Part shown: positions 34,905-47,176 of the stretch, piece after piece | Position numbering within the stretch: the first letter of the stretch is position 1 | Layout of the letters: every line of letters starts with the position of its first letter | Assembly: GCA_030035585.1 (NCBI GenBank) | Contig: CM057462.1 | Span: 69,412,734-69,476,733, forward strand | Source: Dugong dugon | Lineage: Eukaryota; Chordata; Mammalia; Sirenia; Dugongidae | DNA: 64,000 bases | Reading direction: 5' to 3' | Program-made: the position numbers and the translations under genes | The notes under the pieces: model-generated | Seen by the model: only the letters and a program-made list of their open reading frames with translations | The model's database searches: none | Told to the model about the DNA's origin: nothing

Positions 34905-35155
34905 TAGTATTTTTTGGTGATTAAAAGCATGGACTGTGGAGACATACCTGGATTTTTGAGGCCCAGTTCCATGATTACTAGCTATAATCTTTAGTGAGTT
35001 ATTTAACCTTTAAGCCTCAGTTTCCCACTATAAAATGGGGAAAATAATAAAGAGTATGCGGTAGGTCTTTGTAAGGATTCAACGAGATAATGTCTGTAAA
35101 GCTCTAGGCACAGTGTGTGCCACCTAGGAAGTACTTCATTAATGTTAACTACTAT
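34905..35155 (+). repeat. MIR SINE
   Basis: 'ttaaaagcatggactgtgga', 'cctcagtttcccactataaa' and 'gtctgtaaagctctaggcac' are MIR phrases in order. Confidence 0.85.
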
Positions 35156-35159
35156 AACC

Positions 35160-35425
35160 CAAGTATTTCCTGGTTCTCCCGCCTTCCTTTTTAATATCGA
35201 GCTGCTATAGTCTGAACCTATCTCTACCTGACTATAGGAGTCCATGTCTTTTTATCAAGTTTCCTTTCCCAAGAATTTTTGAGTCTTCCTGGGATGGCTT
35301 AAACTGTTCCATATGCTCATCACGGTCACATGTCCCCTTTTACTCTGGACTGCTACCCCATTTCCAGCTGAGTCTTTGCACAGCTTTGCCCTCAGCACCA
35401 AAACAGGCCTAACTATCATCTCCTA
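35160..35425. other. Intronic sequence, nothing recognised
   Basis: No family or exon identified. Confidence 0.45.
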
Positions 35426-35429
35426 AAGC

Positions 35430-36118
35430 AAAGCTGACATCAGGCTATAGTTTTGGCAAAACTTTACTAAAGGCTTGGTGATAACAGAGGGAATTACAAA
35501 CCAGAAAAAGAAATCTTAAAACTCTATCAGCTTAGTGACTCACTTCCAAAGAATAAAGTATACAAAAGGAAAAATAGTAACTTTATAGTGGAGAAACCTG
35601 GAGCAGGTGATGGAGGTTTTTATCACCAGTGATACCATGTCAAGAAGGGCACGTCACCTCTGTTGTATTCTTGCCAAAAACCCATAACCCTGGTCTAGTA
35701 ATCAGAAAAACATCAGAGAAACCCCAGTTGAGAAACATTCTACAAAATACCTGGCCAGTACTCCTCAAAACTGTCAAGGTCATTAGAAACAAAGACTGAA
35801 AAACTACCACAGACCAGCAGACACCAGGGAGACATGGCACCTACATGCAGTGTGGAACCCTGATTGGATCCTGGAACGGAAAGAGAACATTTATAGAAAA
35901 GCTGGTGTACTCCAAACCAAGTCTGGTGTTTAGTTTACAACAGTAATGTACCAGTGTTGGTTTCTCGTTTTGACAAATATACCCTGGTGATGTAAATTGC
36001 TTGCAATAGGGGAAACTGGATGAGAGGTATATGGGAACTCTATACTATCTTTGTAGGTTTTGTATAAATCTGAAAGTTACCCGAAATAAAGCAAAAGCCA
36101 AAAAAAAAAAAAAAAAAA
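35430..36118 (+). repeat. L1M 3' UTR with poly(A)
   Basis: 'cttgccaaaaacccataacc', 'acattctacaaaatacctgg', 'gaaagttacccgaaataaag', then about 20 A residues at 36099-36118. Homologous to 1434-1993. Confidence 0.75.
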
Positions 36119-36119
36119 A

Positions 36120-36550
36120 CTAGATCTCAGCTCTTGGTTCTCTTAGACTTCAACTGCCAAGCCCCGGTGCAGTGATCTCTGACTGGCTATCCTACTTTTA
36201 ATGCTGAAGGCGTCCACTTTCCACCCCTGCCTTTCCAGCCGTAGAGAGAGGAGGTCTTTCCCTTATTAACTTTGCTTGCATACAGACCATGGGAGTATGT
36301 CTCCTTCAAAGGAGAGCCCAATCTTCACCCAGAAGATAGGGACTTTACCCCATCATCAGACAAATCACAAGCAGTCAGAGTGGTTGACGTACATCTGTCA
36401 GAGTCTGTGTGACACAGACACTTAAGGGTGTACTGCATCTAGCAGAAGTCTGGGTCTTTTTTACAGTATTTTCTTCAGAATCAGGTGAAGATGAGAACAG
36501 GCCTTCAAGTACAACCCAGTGGAGTCTGGTCTTATGATTTCATGTAAGCT
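36120..36550. other. Intronic sequence, nothing recognised
   Basis: No repeat or exon recognised. Confidence 0.45.
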
Positions 36551-36563
36551 AATACTTGAACAA

Positions 36564-36947
36564 TTTAAATTGATGGCTTTAAATTATGGTATTGGTGAAG
36601 AATATTGAAGACACCATGGACTGCCAGAAGAATGAACAGCTCTGTCTTGGAAGAAGTACAGCCAGAATGTTCCTTAGAAGCAAGGATGGTGAGACTTCGT
36701 CTCACGTACTTTGGACATGTTGTCAGGAGGGACCAGTCCCTGGAGAAGGACATCATGCTCTGTAAAGTAGAGGGTTAGCGCAAAAGAGGAAGACCCTCAA
36801 TGAGATGGATTGACGCAGTGGCTGCAACAGTGGGCTTAAACATAGCAATGATTTTAAGGATGGCTCAGGACCAGGCAGTGTTTCACTGTATTGTACGTAG
36901 GGTCGCTATGAATTGGAATCGACTCAATGGCACCTAACAACAACAAC
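36564..36947 (+). mobile_element. RTE 3' end, 5'-truncated, with target duplications
   Basis: Last 384 bp of an RTE LINE encoding the degraded C-terminal region, then 'gtcgctatgaattggaatcg' and CCTAACAACAACAAC. Perfect 13-bp duplications AATACTTGAACAA at 36551-36563 and 36948-36960. Confidence 0.95.
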
Positions 36948-36961
36948 AATACTTGAACAAA

Positions 36962-37365
36962 AAGATAAATATATATCATCCAAGGACAAGTAGTAATTTT
37001 TCAGGGATAATCTAGTCTAAATTCATGTAGAGAAAAAAAGTCTCTCAACAAGGGCACAGTCCTTAGCTTCCGATTACTAAAAAAAAAAAAAACACTAACC
37101 CTAGCACCCCAAGAACGGTGAGTAGGTGCTTGTCGACATCTGCATGCCTAAAACAGGCACACCAGACAGGAACAAGGGAGGCCCTACTGAAAGACAAATT
37201 TCAGCTTACTGCTGCCATGCAGAAACTGCCAAAATGATAATCTCTCAGCTTCAACAATTTCAAGATCCAGACTCCACTTCCAGTAGGAAGAACTGCTGCA
37301 GTTTAAATAGCTCTTTGTCCTGGCGATATTTTCTTCCAGTCATTCATTTAATAAATATTGTTGCC
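36962..37365. other. Intronic sequence, nothing recognised
   Basis: An A run of about 13 at 37079-37092. No exon or family identified. Confidence 0.45.
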
Positions 37366-37367
37366 TG

Positions 37368-38018
37368 TCCCCATTATTCATGATGTCTATATCCTAATTC
37401 CTGGAACCTGTGAAGATGTTACCTTACATGGCAGAAAGGGCTTTGCAGATGTGATTAAGTTAAAAATCTTGAGGTGGGGAGATTATCCTGGATTATCTGG
37501 GTAGGTTCAGAGTAATTACAAGGGTCTTTCCAAAAGAAAGTGGAGGCAGTAGGATCAGAGTCAAAGAGGAGATATGACAACAGAAGCAGAAGTCAGAGTG
37601 ATACAATTACTGGAAGAGGACCACGAGCCAAGGAATGCAGGCAGTTGGAAAAGGCAAGGAAACAGTCTCCCCTGGAGCTTCCAGAATGAACATAGCCCTG
37701 CCAACACCTTTAGCCCAGTATGACCCGTTTTGAAATTCTGATCTTCAGAGCTGTAAGATAATAAATTTGTTATTTTAAGCCACTGAAAAAACACCACCAG
37801 TCAATTCCAATTCATGGCAACCCCACGTGTACCAGACTAGAACTGTACTCCATAGGGTTTTTAGTGGCAACTTTTTTGACATAGATTGTCAGGCCTTTCT
37901 TCTGAGGCACCTCTGAGTGAACTCTAACCTCCAGCCTTTAGGTTAGCAGCTGAGCACATTAACCATTTGTACACTAAGTTTGTGGTATTTGTTATAGCAA
38001 CAATAGAAAACTAATACA
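37368..38018 (+). mobile_element. MLT1 (MaLR) LTR split by an AfroSINE
   Basis: 'ctatatcctaattcctggaa', 'gggctttgcagatgtgatta', 'gagattatcctggattatct', 'gataataaatttgttatttt' (with AATAAA), and after the SINE 'agtttgtggtatttgttata' to 'aactaatac'. A well preserved MLT1 order. Confidence 0.88.
37787..37971 (-). mobile_element. AfroSINE-related SINE inside MLT1
   Basis: Reverse-oriented and diverged ('tcaattccaattcatggcaa', 'agaactgtactccatagggt'). The LTR junction CACTGA / CACTAAG on its two sides marks the insertion. Confidence 0.78.
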
Positions 38019-38019
38019 A

Positions 38020-38200
38020 GTACCTACTGCGTATTAGGCAATTTCTAGGTGTTAGAGATGCAGCAAGGAAAAAATAAAGTCCCTGTCCTCATGGAGTTTA
38101 CATTCTTCTTGAGAAGAGACAGACAATAAATTAGAAAATAGAGGGAATAAGATTAGCTTTAAGGAGTCCGTTATGAGACTTGCGGTTATTTGAGCTACAG
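38020..38200 (-). repeat. L2 fragment
   Basis: 'gtgttagagatgcagcaagg', 'gtccctgtcctcatggagtt', 'agagacagacaataaattag'. Confidence 0.7.
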
Positions 38201-38269
38201 ATGATGATGACCTCCAATGAGAATTTTAAAAAGCTGATGGATTTAAGATAATTTAATCAATCTGTGTTT

Positions 38270-38960
38270 TGGTATAAAAGCTTTGAGATATCATTCATAT
38301 ACCATAATATTCACCCTTATAAAATATACAGTTCAGTGGGTTTTTAGTATATTCACAAAGTTGTATAACCATAACCACTGTCTACTTCCAGAACATTTTC
38401 ATGACCCCAGAAAGAAACCCTGCACCTATTAGCAGTCACTCCCTTCTCCCTTGTCCCCCAGCACCTGACAACCACTAATCTACTGTATGTCTCTATAGAT
38501 TTGTCTATTCTAGACATTTCATATAAATGGAATCACATGTTTTCAAGTTCATCCATATTGTATCGTGTATCACTACTTCATTCCTTCTTATAGCTGAATA
38601 ATATTCCATTGCATAGGTATACTACATTTTGTTTATCCAGATATTAGTTGATAGATATTTAAGTTGTTTCCAGGTTTGGCAGTTATAAATAATGCTACTA
38701 TGAACATTTGTTTACAAGTTTTTGTGTGGACCTATGTTTTCTATTATTTTGGATATTATACTTAGGCGCAGAATTGCTGGATTATTTGGTAACTCTGTGT
38801 TTATTTAGCATTTTGAGGAACTGCCAAACTGTTTTCAAAGTAGCTGCACCATTTTACATTCCCACCAGCAATATATGAGGGTTCCAATTTCTTCACACTC
38901 TCTCTAACACTTAGTGTTGTCTATCTTTTTAATTGTAGCCATCCTAGTGGAAGTAAAGTG
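38270..38960 (-). repeat. L1 3' end
   Basis: 'ttcatgaccccagaaagaaa', 'ctgaataatattccattgca', 'cattttacattcccaccagc' and 'gtagccatcctagtggaagt' are reversed L1 3' phrases. Confidence 0.85.
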
Positions 38961-39003
38961 GTAAAATCAATCAGTCTTGAAGGTTGAAACATCTAGCTGT
39001 TGT

Positions 39004-39162
39004 GTAGCCGTGGTGGCACAGTGGTTAAGCATTAAGGGTGCTAACCAAAAGGTCAGCAGTTCAAACCACCAGCTGCTCCTTGGAAACCCTTTGGGGGCAG
39101 TTCTGTTCTGTTCTCTAGGGACACTATGAGTCGAAATCGACTCTATGGCAGTGGGTATGGGT
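39004..39162 (+). mobile_element. AfroSINE
   Basis: 'ccgtggtggcacagtggtta', 'ggtcagcagttcaaaccacc', tail 'ctatgagtcgaaatcgactc'. Confidence 0.9.
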
Positions 39163-39275
39163 AGTTGTTGTTAGCTGCCATCAAGTTGGTACTCAGCTCA
39201 CTGTGACCCCTTGCACAACAGAATGAAACTGCTCGGTCCTGTGCCATCCCCGTGACTGGCTACAGATAAGATCGT
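39163..39275 (-). mobile_element. RTE-derived 3' tail (nonautonomous type)
   Basis: TTGTTGTTAGCTGCCATC at the left end, then the complement of 'caggaccgagcagtttcatt'. Resembles the tail of the composite SINE at 47177-47496 more than the autonomous RTE. Confidence 0.65.
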
Positions 39276-39279
39276 AAAA

Positions 39280-39540
39280 CCTCTAGTAGACATTTGGATA
39301 TAGGCATCTGAATCTAGCAGAAAGATCTGGGCTAATTATAGAGATTTGGGGAGTCCTCTGTGTATAAATTATTACAAAAGCTGTAAACATAGATGAGATT
39401 GTCCAGGAAGAGGATATAGAATAAAAGAAGAGGGTTAGGAATGAACTCTGAAGAGCACCAAGTCTTAAGGATCGAAAGAAGAGAAATTTACCAAAAAAGA
39501 TGGAGAAACTGTCCAGACAGATCAGAGGAAAGCGAAAAGA
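39280..39540 (-). repeat. L2 fragment
   Basis: 'tgaactctgaagagcaccaa' and surrounding purine-rich sequence fit a reversed L2 body. Confidence 0.5.
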
Positions 39541-39690
39541 TACACTATTTCAACAAATTTTACACGTACAATTCAATGACATTTTTTTACATTCTTCAAG
39601 CTTTGCAACCATTCTCACTATTGTTTTCCAAATCATTCCAACACCATTAACATAAACGTACTTCCCTCTAAGCTGCCCCCTATGCCATGA
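39541..39690 (-). repeat. L1 3'-tail fragment
   Basis: 'ttacacgtacaattcaatga', 'gcaaccattctcactattgt' and 'ccattaacataaacgtactt' resemble a reversed elephant L1 tail. Confidence 0.55.
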
Positions 39691-40365
39691 GAAAAACCGG
39701 GTTTTTTTGTTTTGTTGTGTTTGACTTTTTTGTGTGTGTGTGGCATAAAGATGGCATGTCTGTGGTTTGGAAGCATCAATGGAGTGCAAAGAGGATACTA
39801 GGGGTTTTGAGGTACATAGGGGTAGAGAAGAAAGAGCAGGCTCCATTGCAGAGAGCTGTAGGGGAAATGGTATTTTCAGGGGAGATCTAGATTTTTATGA
39901 CAGCAGAAGACAGAACATTCACTTAAGAGGTTGAGGATGTAACGGAACAAGGCTTCATAGAACACAGTGGAAAGTTATAGTATGTGGCAGGGGGAGAGAG
40001 GTGGGAGATTGGGCCAAGGAGAAGAAACACAGAGCAGTGACTCGTGCATGAGAAAATTGGTGAGAGTATATTTGGGGGAGTAAAACAAGAATAACCAGGA
40101 TGTGACACTGGCAAATCAGTGACTTTTCCTGGCCTCGAGGTTTTCCAAGAGTTACTCCTGTCTTTCCCTTGGAGTAGGTGCACTCAGGCTGCTTGGTGTA
40201 TATAGCTACAGCCTGACTGGATGGTACTTCCAAGAGGGTTCAAGTCTGGTTCCAGGAAGTCTCTGAGCTCTCAAAGGAGTCTTCTGTGGTCTGGTTCAAA
40301 GTTGAGGATCCTGGGGAAAGGCTCAGGGTTTAAGACTGCTGCCCCAACACTGTGGTCAGCACTTC
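39691..40365. other. Intronic sequence, nothing firmly recognised
   Basis: Some purine-rich parts could be more diverged L2. No exon. Confidence 0.4.
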
Positions 40366-40369
40366 CTCA

Positions 40370-40680
40370 TTCATTAAACAAATGTACTGAGCAACTACTA
40401 TGTGCCAGGTACTTTTCTAGGATCTTTTATTAACCAGTAAGCAAGAAAATCAATAAATAAAAAATGTAATAAATAAGTAAATCTTTTAGTATCTTAGAAG
40501 GTGATGGTAAGTGCTATGGAAAAAGTAGAGCAGAACAAGAGAATGCTGGAGAAAAGACTGCAAAATTAAATGGGATTGACAGGTTAGGCCTCATTGAGAA
40601 AGTGACATTTGAGCAAAGACTCAAAGGAAGAGAGAGAGTTAGCCCTGTCAGTATCTGAAGGCAGGACATTCCAGATAGAA
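40370..40680 (-). repeat. L2 fragment
   Basis: 'ctactatgtgccaggtactt', 'gtgatggtaagtgctatgga', 'agtgacatttgagcaaagac', 'ggcaggacattccag'. Confidence 0.75.
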
Positions 40681-40689
40681 CCCTAAGGA

Positions 40690-41190
40690 AATCTCAGTCT
40701 CGGTTATGAGGAATGTGACACCATGGACCAGGAATGCACCCATTAGGTGAGGGGAGAGAGGAGCCATCTGGATGCCTTGAAGGAACCAGACCCTGGTGTC
40801 CAGGTGTGTGTTTCCTGAGCTGATGTCAGCCTTCTGGGAGCTGATTTAATTAAATGGAGGTTTCCTCTGTTTCAGCTGGGTATGGGTAGATGTTCTGTGC
40901 TTCAGGAAGTCTCCTGTTGCCACAGTGTGGTGTTTTATAGTCACCATGTGGCGAGAGCATAGGGACTTTAATGTTCAGTCTGATTTCATAAGGAATTAAT
41001 GTGAAGACACAAAGATGATGAAAGCCCCCAGAGCCTTGTGAAAACCAAGCCATTTGTGACAGCTTGTAAACATGGAGCAGTCTAATATATACCCAGAGGC
41101 ATTGTTTACTAATTCCAAAACAGCCTGGCAAATTCCCTATGGCTTAAGGGAAAGCATTTATTGAGAACCTACTATATACTCTCTCCCCCA
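40690..41190. other. Intronic sequence, nothing recognised
   Basis: A short L2/MIR-like 'tttattgagaacctactata' near 41156; otherwise nothing. Confidence 0.45.
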
Positions 41191-41194
41191 CCCC

Positions 41195-44100
41195 CCGCGT
41201 CTGTCAGTTTGTCATACTGTGGGGGCTTAGGTGTTGCTGTGATGCTGGAAGCTATGCCACCAGTATTCAAATACCAGCAGGGTCACCCATGGCGAACAGG
41301 TTTCAGCTGAGCTTCCAGGCTAAGACAGACTAGGAAGAAGGACCTGGTGGTATACTTCTGAAAAAAATTAGCCAGTGAAAATCTTATGAATAGCAGTGGA
41401 ACATTGTCTGATATAGTGCTGGAAGATGAGCCCCTCAGGTTGGAAGGCACTCAAAATATGACTGGGGAAGAGCTGCCTCCTCAAATTAGAGTTGACCTTA
41501 ATGACATGGATGGAGTCAAACTTTTGGGACCTTCATTTGCTGATGTGGTATGACTAAAAAGAGAAGAAACAGCTGCAAACATCCATTAATAATCAGAATG
41601 TGGAATGTACAAAGCATGAATCTAGGAAAATTGGAAGTCTTCAGAAATGAAATGGAACACATAAACATCAATATCCTAGACATCAGTGAACTGAAATGGA
41701 CGAGTATTGGCCATTTTGAATCAGATAATCCTATGGTCTACTATGCCAGGAATGACAAATTGAACAGGAATGGCGTTATGTTCTTCATCAAAAAAAAAAA
41801 CATGTCAAGATCTATCCTGAAGTCCAACGCTGTCAGTGATAGGATAATATCTATACACCTGCAAGGAGGACCAGTTAATATGACTATTATTCAAATGTAC
41901 ACACCAAGCACTGAGGCCAAAGATGAAGAAACTGAAGATTTTTACCAACCTCTGCAGTCTGAAATTGACCGAACACACTGTCAGAATGCATTGATAGTTA
42001 CTAGTGACTGGAACACAAAAGTTGGAAACCAAGAAGAAGGATCAGTAGTTGGAAAATATGGCTTTGGTGATAGAAACCATGCTGGAGATAACATGATAGA
42101 ATTTTTTAAGACCAGTACTTCTTCATCGCAAATACCTTTTTTCAAGAACATAAAAGGTGACTATACACATGGGCCTCGCTGGATAGAATACACAGGAATC
42201 AAATCAACTACGTCTGCAGAAAAAAATCATGGAAAAGCTCAATATCATCAGTCAGAACAAGGCCCGGGGCTGACTGCAAAACAGACCATCAATTGCTCAT
42301 ATGCAAGTGCAAGTTGAAGCTGAAGAAAATTAGAACAAGTCCACGAGAGCCAAAAGTATGACCTTGAGTATATCTCACCTGAATTTAGAGACCATCTCAA
42401 GAATAAATTTGATTCATTGAACACTAATGACTGAAGACCAGATGAGTTGTGAAATGACATCATACATGAAGAAAGCAAAAGGCCATTAAAAAGACAGGAA
42501 AGAAAGAAAAGACCAAAATGGATGTCAGAAGATTCTCTGAAACTTGCTCTTGAACATAGAGTAGCTAAAGCAAAAGGAAGAAATGATGAAGTTAAAGAGC
42601 TGAACAGAAGATTTCAAAGGGCAGCTCGAGGAGACAAAGTAAAGTATTATAATGAAAGTGCAAAGACCTGGAGATAGGAAACCAAAAGAGAAAAACACGC
42701 TTGGCATTTCTCAAGCTGAAAGAACTGAAGAAAAAATTCAGGCCTCCAGTTCAATAGTGAAGGATTCTATGGGCAAAATACTGAACAACACAGGAAGCAG
42801 CAAAAGAAGGTGGAAGGAATACACAGAGTAACTGTGCCAAAAAAAATTGGTTGACGTTCAGTCATTTCAGGAGGTAGCATATGATCAAGAACTGATGGTA
42901 CTGAAGGAAGAAGTCCAAGCTGCACTGAAGACACTGGCGAAAAACAAGGCTTCAGTAATTGATGGAATACCAACTGAGATGTTTCAACAAACGAATGTAG
43001 CGCTGGAAGTGCTGACTCATCTATGCCAAGAAATTTGGAAGACAGCTACCTGGCCAACCGACTGGAAGAGATCCATATTTATGCCTATTCCAAAGAAAGG
43101 TGATCCAACTGAATGCAGAAATTATCAAACAATATCGTTAATATCAGACACAAATAAAATTTTGCTGAAGAGCTTTCAAAAGCGGCTGCAGCAGTATATT
43201 GACAGGGGACTGCCATAAATTCAAGCCGGATTCAGAAGAGGACATGAAACTAGGGATATCATTGCTGATGTCGGATGGATCTTGGCTGAAAGCAGAGACT
43301 ACCAGAAAGATGTTTACCCGTGTTTTATTGACTATGGAAGGGCATTCGACTGTGTGGATCATAACAAATTATGGATAACATTGGTAAGAATGGAAATTCT
43401 AGAACACTTAATTGTGCTCATGAGGAACCTGTACATAGATCAAGAGGCATTCGTTCTAACAGAACAAGGGAGTATTGCATGGTTTGAAATCAGAAAAGGT
43501 GTTCATCAGGGTTGCATCCTTTCACCATACTTATTCAGTCTGTATGCTGAGCAAATAATCTGAGAAGCTATATTGGAGGACGACTCGTTAACAACCTGCA
43601 ATATGCAGATCACACAACCTTGCTTGCTGAAAGTGAAGAGGACTTGAAGCACTTCCTGATGAAGATCAAAGACTACAGCCTTCAGTATGGATTATACCTC
43701 AACACAAAGAAAACAAAAATCCTCACAACTGGACCAATAAACAACATCATAATAAGCGGAGAAAAGATTGAAGTTGTCAAGGATTTCATTTTACTTGGAT
43801 CAACCATCAACACCCATGGAAGCAGCAGTCAAGAAATCAAAAGACACATTGCATTGGGCAAATCTGCTGCAAAAGACTCTTTAAAGTGTTAAAAAGCAAA
43901 GATGTCACCTTGAAGACTGAGGTGTGCCTGACCCAAGCAATGGTGTTTTCAGTGGCCTCGTGTGCATGCTAAAGTTGGGCAATGAGTAAGGAAGACTGAA
44001 GAATTGACGCCTTTGAGTTGTGGTGATGGTGAAGAATATTGAACATACCACGGACTGCCAAAAGAACAAACAAATTTGTCTTGGAAGAAGTACAGCCAGA

Positions 44101-44383
44101 ATGCACCTTAGAAGCGATGATGGGAGGCTTTGTCCCTCTTACCCATACTTTGGACATGTTATCAGAAGGGGATCAGTTCCTGGAGAAGGACATCATGCTT
44201 GGTAAAGTAAAGGATCCGTGAAAGAGAAAGACCCTCAGAGATGGATTGACACAGTGGCAGCAACAGTGGGCTCAAATATAGCAATGATTGTGAAGATGGC
44301 ACAGGACCGGGCAGTGTTTCGTTCTGTGGTACATGGGGTCACTATAAGCTGTAGCTGATTCTACAGCCCCTAACAGCAACAAC
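41195..44383 (+). mobile_element. RTE (BovB-like) LINE, near full-length, plus strand
   Basis: About 3.19 kb from the leader 'gtctgtcagtttgtcatact' to CCCCTAACAGCAACAAC. Same family and length as 3329-6524. No clean target duplication is visible. Contains endonuclease and reverse-transcriptase remnants. Confidence 0.92.
41550..43920 (+). pseudogene. RTE ORF2p pseudogene (copy 2)
   Basis: The largest intact piece, 41550-42317 (255 codons), covers most of the apurinic-endonuclease domain: WNVQSMNLGKLE, ISELKWTSIGHFE, TSDWNTKVGNQEEGS. Then stops and frameshifts; 42847-43218 has the RT start (MPIPKKGDP), 43282-43563 has FIDYGRAFDCVDH and GCILSPYLF, ending in a stop after AEQII where other copies continue. 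The RT active-site box reads YADH (43602-43613) instead of YADD, a missing catalytic Asp. 43620-43892 covers the region after it. Certainly inactive. Confidence 0.9.
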
Positions 44384-44394
44384 ATCATATGAGG

Positions 44395-46580
44395 CATAGT
44401 GATTTATTGATGAAGATTTATAACAGTAGGTACAGAAGAAATACTTATATATTTGTTTATTGTCCAATCTGTGCATGTGAAGATTCTTCCTAGTATCCAG
44501 GCACCACCTCTTTCTGTTCAGGTCCAGGAACTATCTCTTTGTGTTTTTTATTGTCAATTGCATCATTCCTGGCTAATTTAAAAACCCTCACTGCAAGAAA
44601 TAGGTAGCAACAATGTTATTACTCACAATATAATGGTTCTTAGGAGCTTGTTTGTATAGGAACAATGTAAGTTATCTTGTCTCTTCAGTTCTCCAGTACC
44701 ATTTATCTACGCTGGTTACATCGTTACTCATGACACTACATTATCCTTCATGTTGTCCATGAATACAAGCTTTCAGTGACTCTCAAAGTTGAGACTAAGC
44801 TTCGTCGATAATGACTACAAATCAAGTCTTATCCAAGTATGCAGGAAGATGTGAACTGTAATTGGTTCTCTGGCCATGTTAAATTTACTGTTTGAAATTT
44901 TATAGTGTAAATGTAAAACAGCACATCTTCCAATTATGTCTTCTCTTGGACTCTTTCAGCCCCGTATACCTGGATCTAAAGGCAGTACTGCTTTAGAAGA
45001 TTATTATAAAGTTAAATTAGGTAATTGGACCAACTGCCTGGCACATAGTTTATGCTCAAGAAATGTTAGTTCCCTTATTCTTCTCACTACCACCCAGAAA
45101 GAGAATGTATTCTTAAAGAATTGAAGTGTAGAAACAAAACTGAATTGGAGCAGTTGCAGGCGATCCCTGGTAGAGAGCCTCTGTGAGGATTGCCTGTACA
45201 GTTGCAGGCTGAAGTGTTTGCAGGAACTTATTGGACAGCACTCTCCCAGCCAAAATGACGTAAAATTACCAGGCCCTGGAGACAAAGATAAACTGCAGTA
45301 ATGTCAGGTCCAGAATCACTGATCAAACAGGAAAGTGGCCTGGTTTGATGAAAACATATTGCAGCAAGGCAGGGCTACCAGATCTGAATATAGCACATAT
45401 TTCTAGATGGGTCAGATCAAGCAGTCCCTCTTCTTCTTAAAGTGATGGAGAAAGATATTACAGTACAGTGCTACAGAGTTTATCATAGACGGTTGGTTGT
45501 GCATGAGGCAAAAGCTGTAGGGAAGGCCAAGTCTGCAGTGGAGGCTGTGAAGTACAAAGGGTCAGCGATGCCCAGATGGAACGGATAAGTACACCCCAAA
45601 TGTGGATGAAGAGACCAACCGATGATAATGCAAAAAGAGCCAGCAGGTTTGTACTAACGGGAATGGAAAGGGGGGCAGTGAGAGGAAATAGAAATTGTCC
45701 TTAAGGGAGAAAAGTTTCCATCTTGGAGCTTGTGAGGCTCTATGGCAGCGCTAAGTAACCTTTCTTACATGAAGGCCATTTCAAAAACAAGCTAAAATGA
45801 AAATGTTTAATGACAGAATAGTATTATTAGAGCTAAGCTAAGCTGCTTCTGCCAAGTCATGTCATTGTTCCAGAAATGAATCTCTAGTAATTGGAGAAAT
45901 GCATCTTCATCAGAAAGGTTGGAGAGGATAGAATTGAAGATGTAGTGTGAGGGTTGAGCTCTGTGCCCCAGTTCTTGATCCATGTCAATGCAAGTCACCT
46001 CAGCACCATAGTATTGGCTAGCTTTGGTTAAGTTGCTATGTTTGCTTGAATGGAAACTAATGTTTATTAACTATTATTTGTCAGACAGTGTGCGAGGTGT
46101 TTACATACATAGTTTTATTTTACTATCACAAGAAGTGCCTTGAACTCCACATTACTCAGTTAGCATCTGGAATGAGGAAGAGGCTATAGTAGGGAGCTGA
46201 GCTGGATTCATTCATCTCTGCGAGGGTTCTAGAAATTATGTCACTGGTCACAAAATACCCATCACTAATCTACAGAGTCCTCAGGAATAACCCTCAAAAC
46301 CTCTTCCCCATACCCCTTAACCGTCACCACCTCCCACCGCACAGCTCCTGTCAAGTAACCTTCTAAGTCAAGGTAGCCAATCTTGAGCTCAGTACAACAA
46401 ACATTTTATTGGGTACTTACCTTACTCTGTGCCTTTCATTATGCTAAATTTTGATGGTCCTTAGAGAGAGGGCTATTAAAATGGACAATCACTCTTCAGT
46501 TTAAGGGGTACTAGACCCTAACTATGTCCTGATCATCATTGTATCCCTCGTCCCAGGCCAGTACCTGGAACATAACAACA
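44395..46580. other. Intronic sequence, little recognised
   Basis: A MIR-like 3' fragment at about 44990-45085 ('actgcctggcacatagttta') and weak MIR-like sequence at 46080-46160. The rest, including 45300-45720, is unidentified. Confidence 0.45.
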
Positions 46581-46589
46581 AGACTGTTG

Positions 46590-46800
46590 CTGTTAGCGTG
46601 TACTGAGTGAAAACTGTGTGCCAGGCATTGTGCTAAGCACTTTATTCTCAACATAATCCTCATGACAATTTCATGAAGTACTAGTATAATCTCAATTTTA
46701 AAAACATGGGAATTGAGGCACAAAGCAATGAAGTAACATGTCCGAAGTCACATAGCTAGTAAGGGATAGAGCCAGGATATAAATCCAAGCAGTGACTCCA
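46590..46800 (-). repeat. MIR SINE
   Basis: 'gtgccaggcattgtgctaag', 'cctcatgacaatttcatgaa', 'cacatagctagtaagggata' and 'gagccaggatataaatccaa' in reversed MIR order. Confidence 0.88.
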
Positions 46801-47176
46801 TCACCACTAAATATTTTTTGAATGAATGAAAGGAAGGAAGGAAAAGAGGTGGGAGAGAAAGAGAGTATGTGAATAAGTGAGCAAGCTAAAAGTCTGCTGT
46901 AGGTAAAGGGGTCCATAGGAGGGATAGGTTGGTTTTACTTAGGAGGAGAAGCAATTGGAAAAAGCTTCATAAACGAAGCTTTAAACTGAATGTTGAAAAA
47001 TGCGTAGATGTTCACTGGCCAGGGCGGAGTAAGGGGAGTAGAAGCCGCAAAGAAGAGCTAAGGCTAACCCTTCAATTTTTATACTAGATCCTTTCCCCCT
47101 CTCACCTACTTAAGGACACTCCTTCTGCAACTGTCCCATTTCTCTCCTGCATTTTCTCTTATGCTAGCCAGCTTAT

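Noticed and set aside
41550..42317. 255-codon open frame, the longest in the window
   Set aside because: It is the endonuclease part of a broken RTE LINE, not a host gene.
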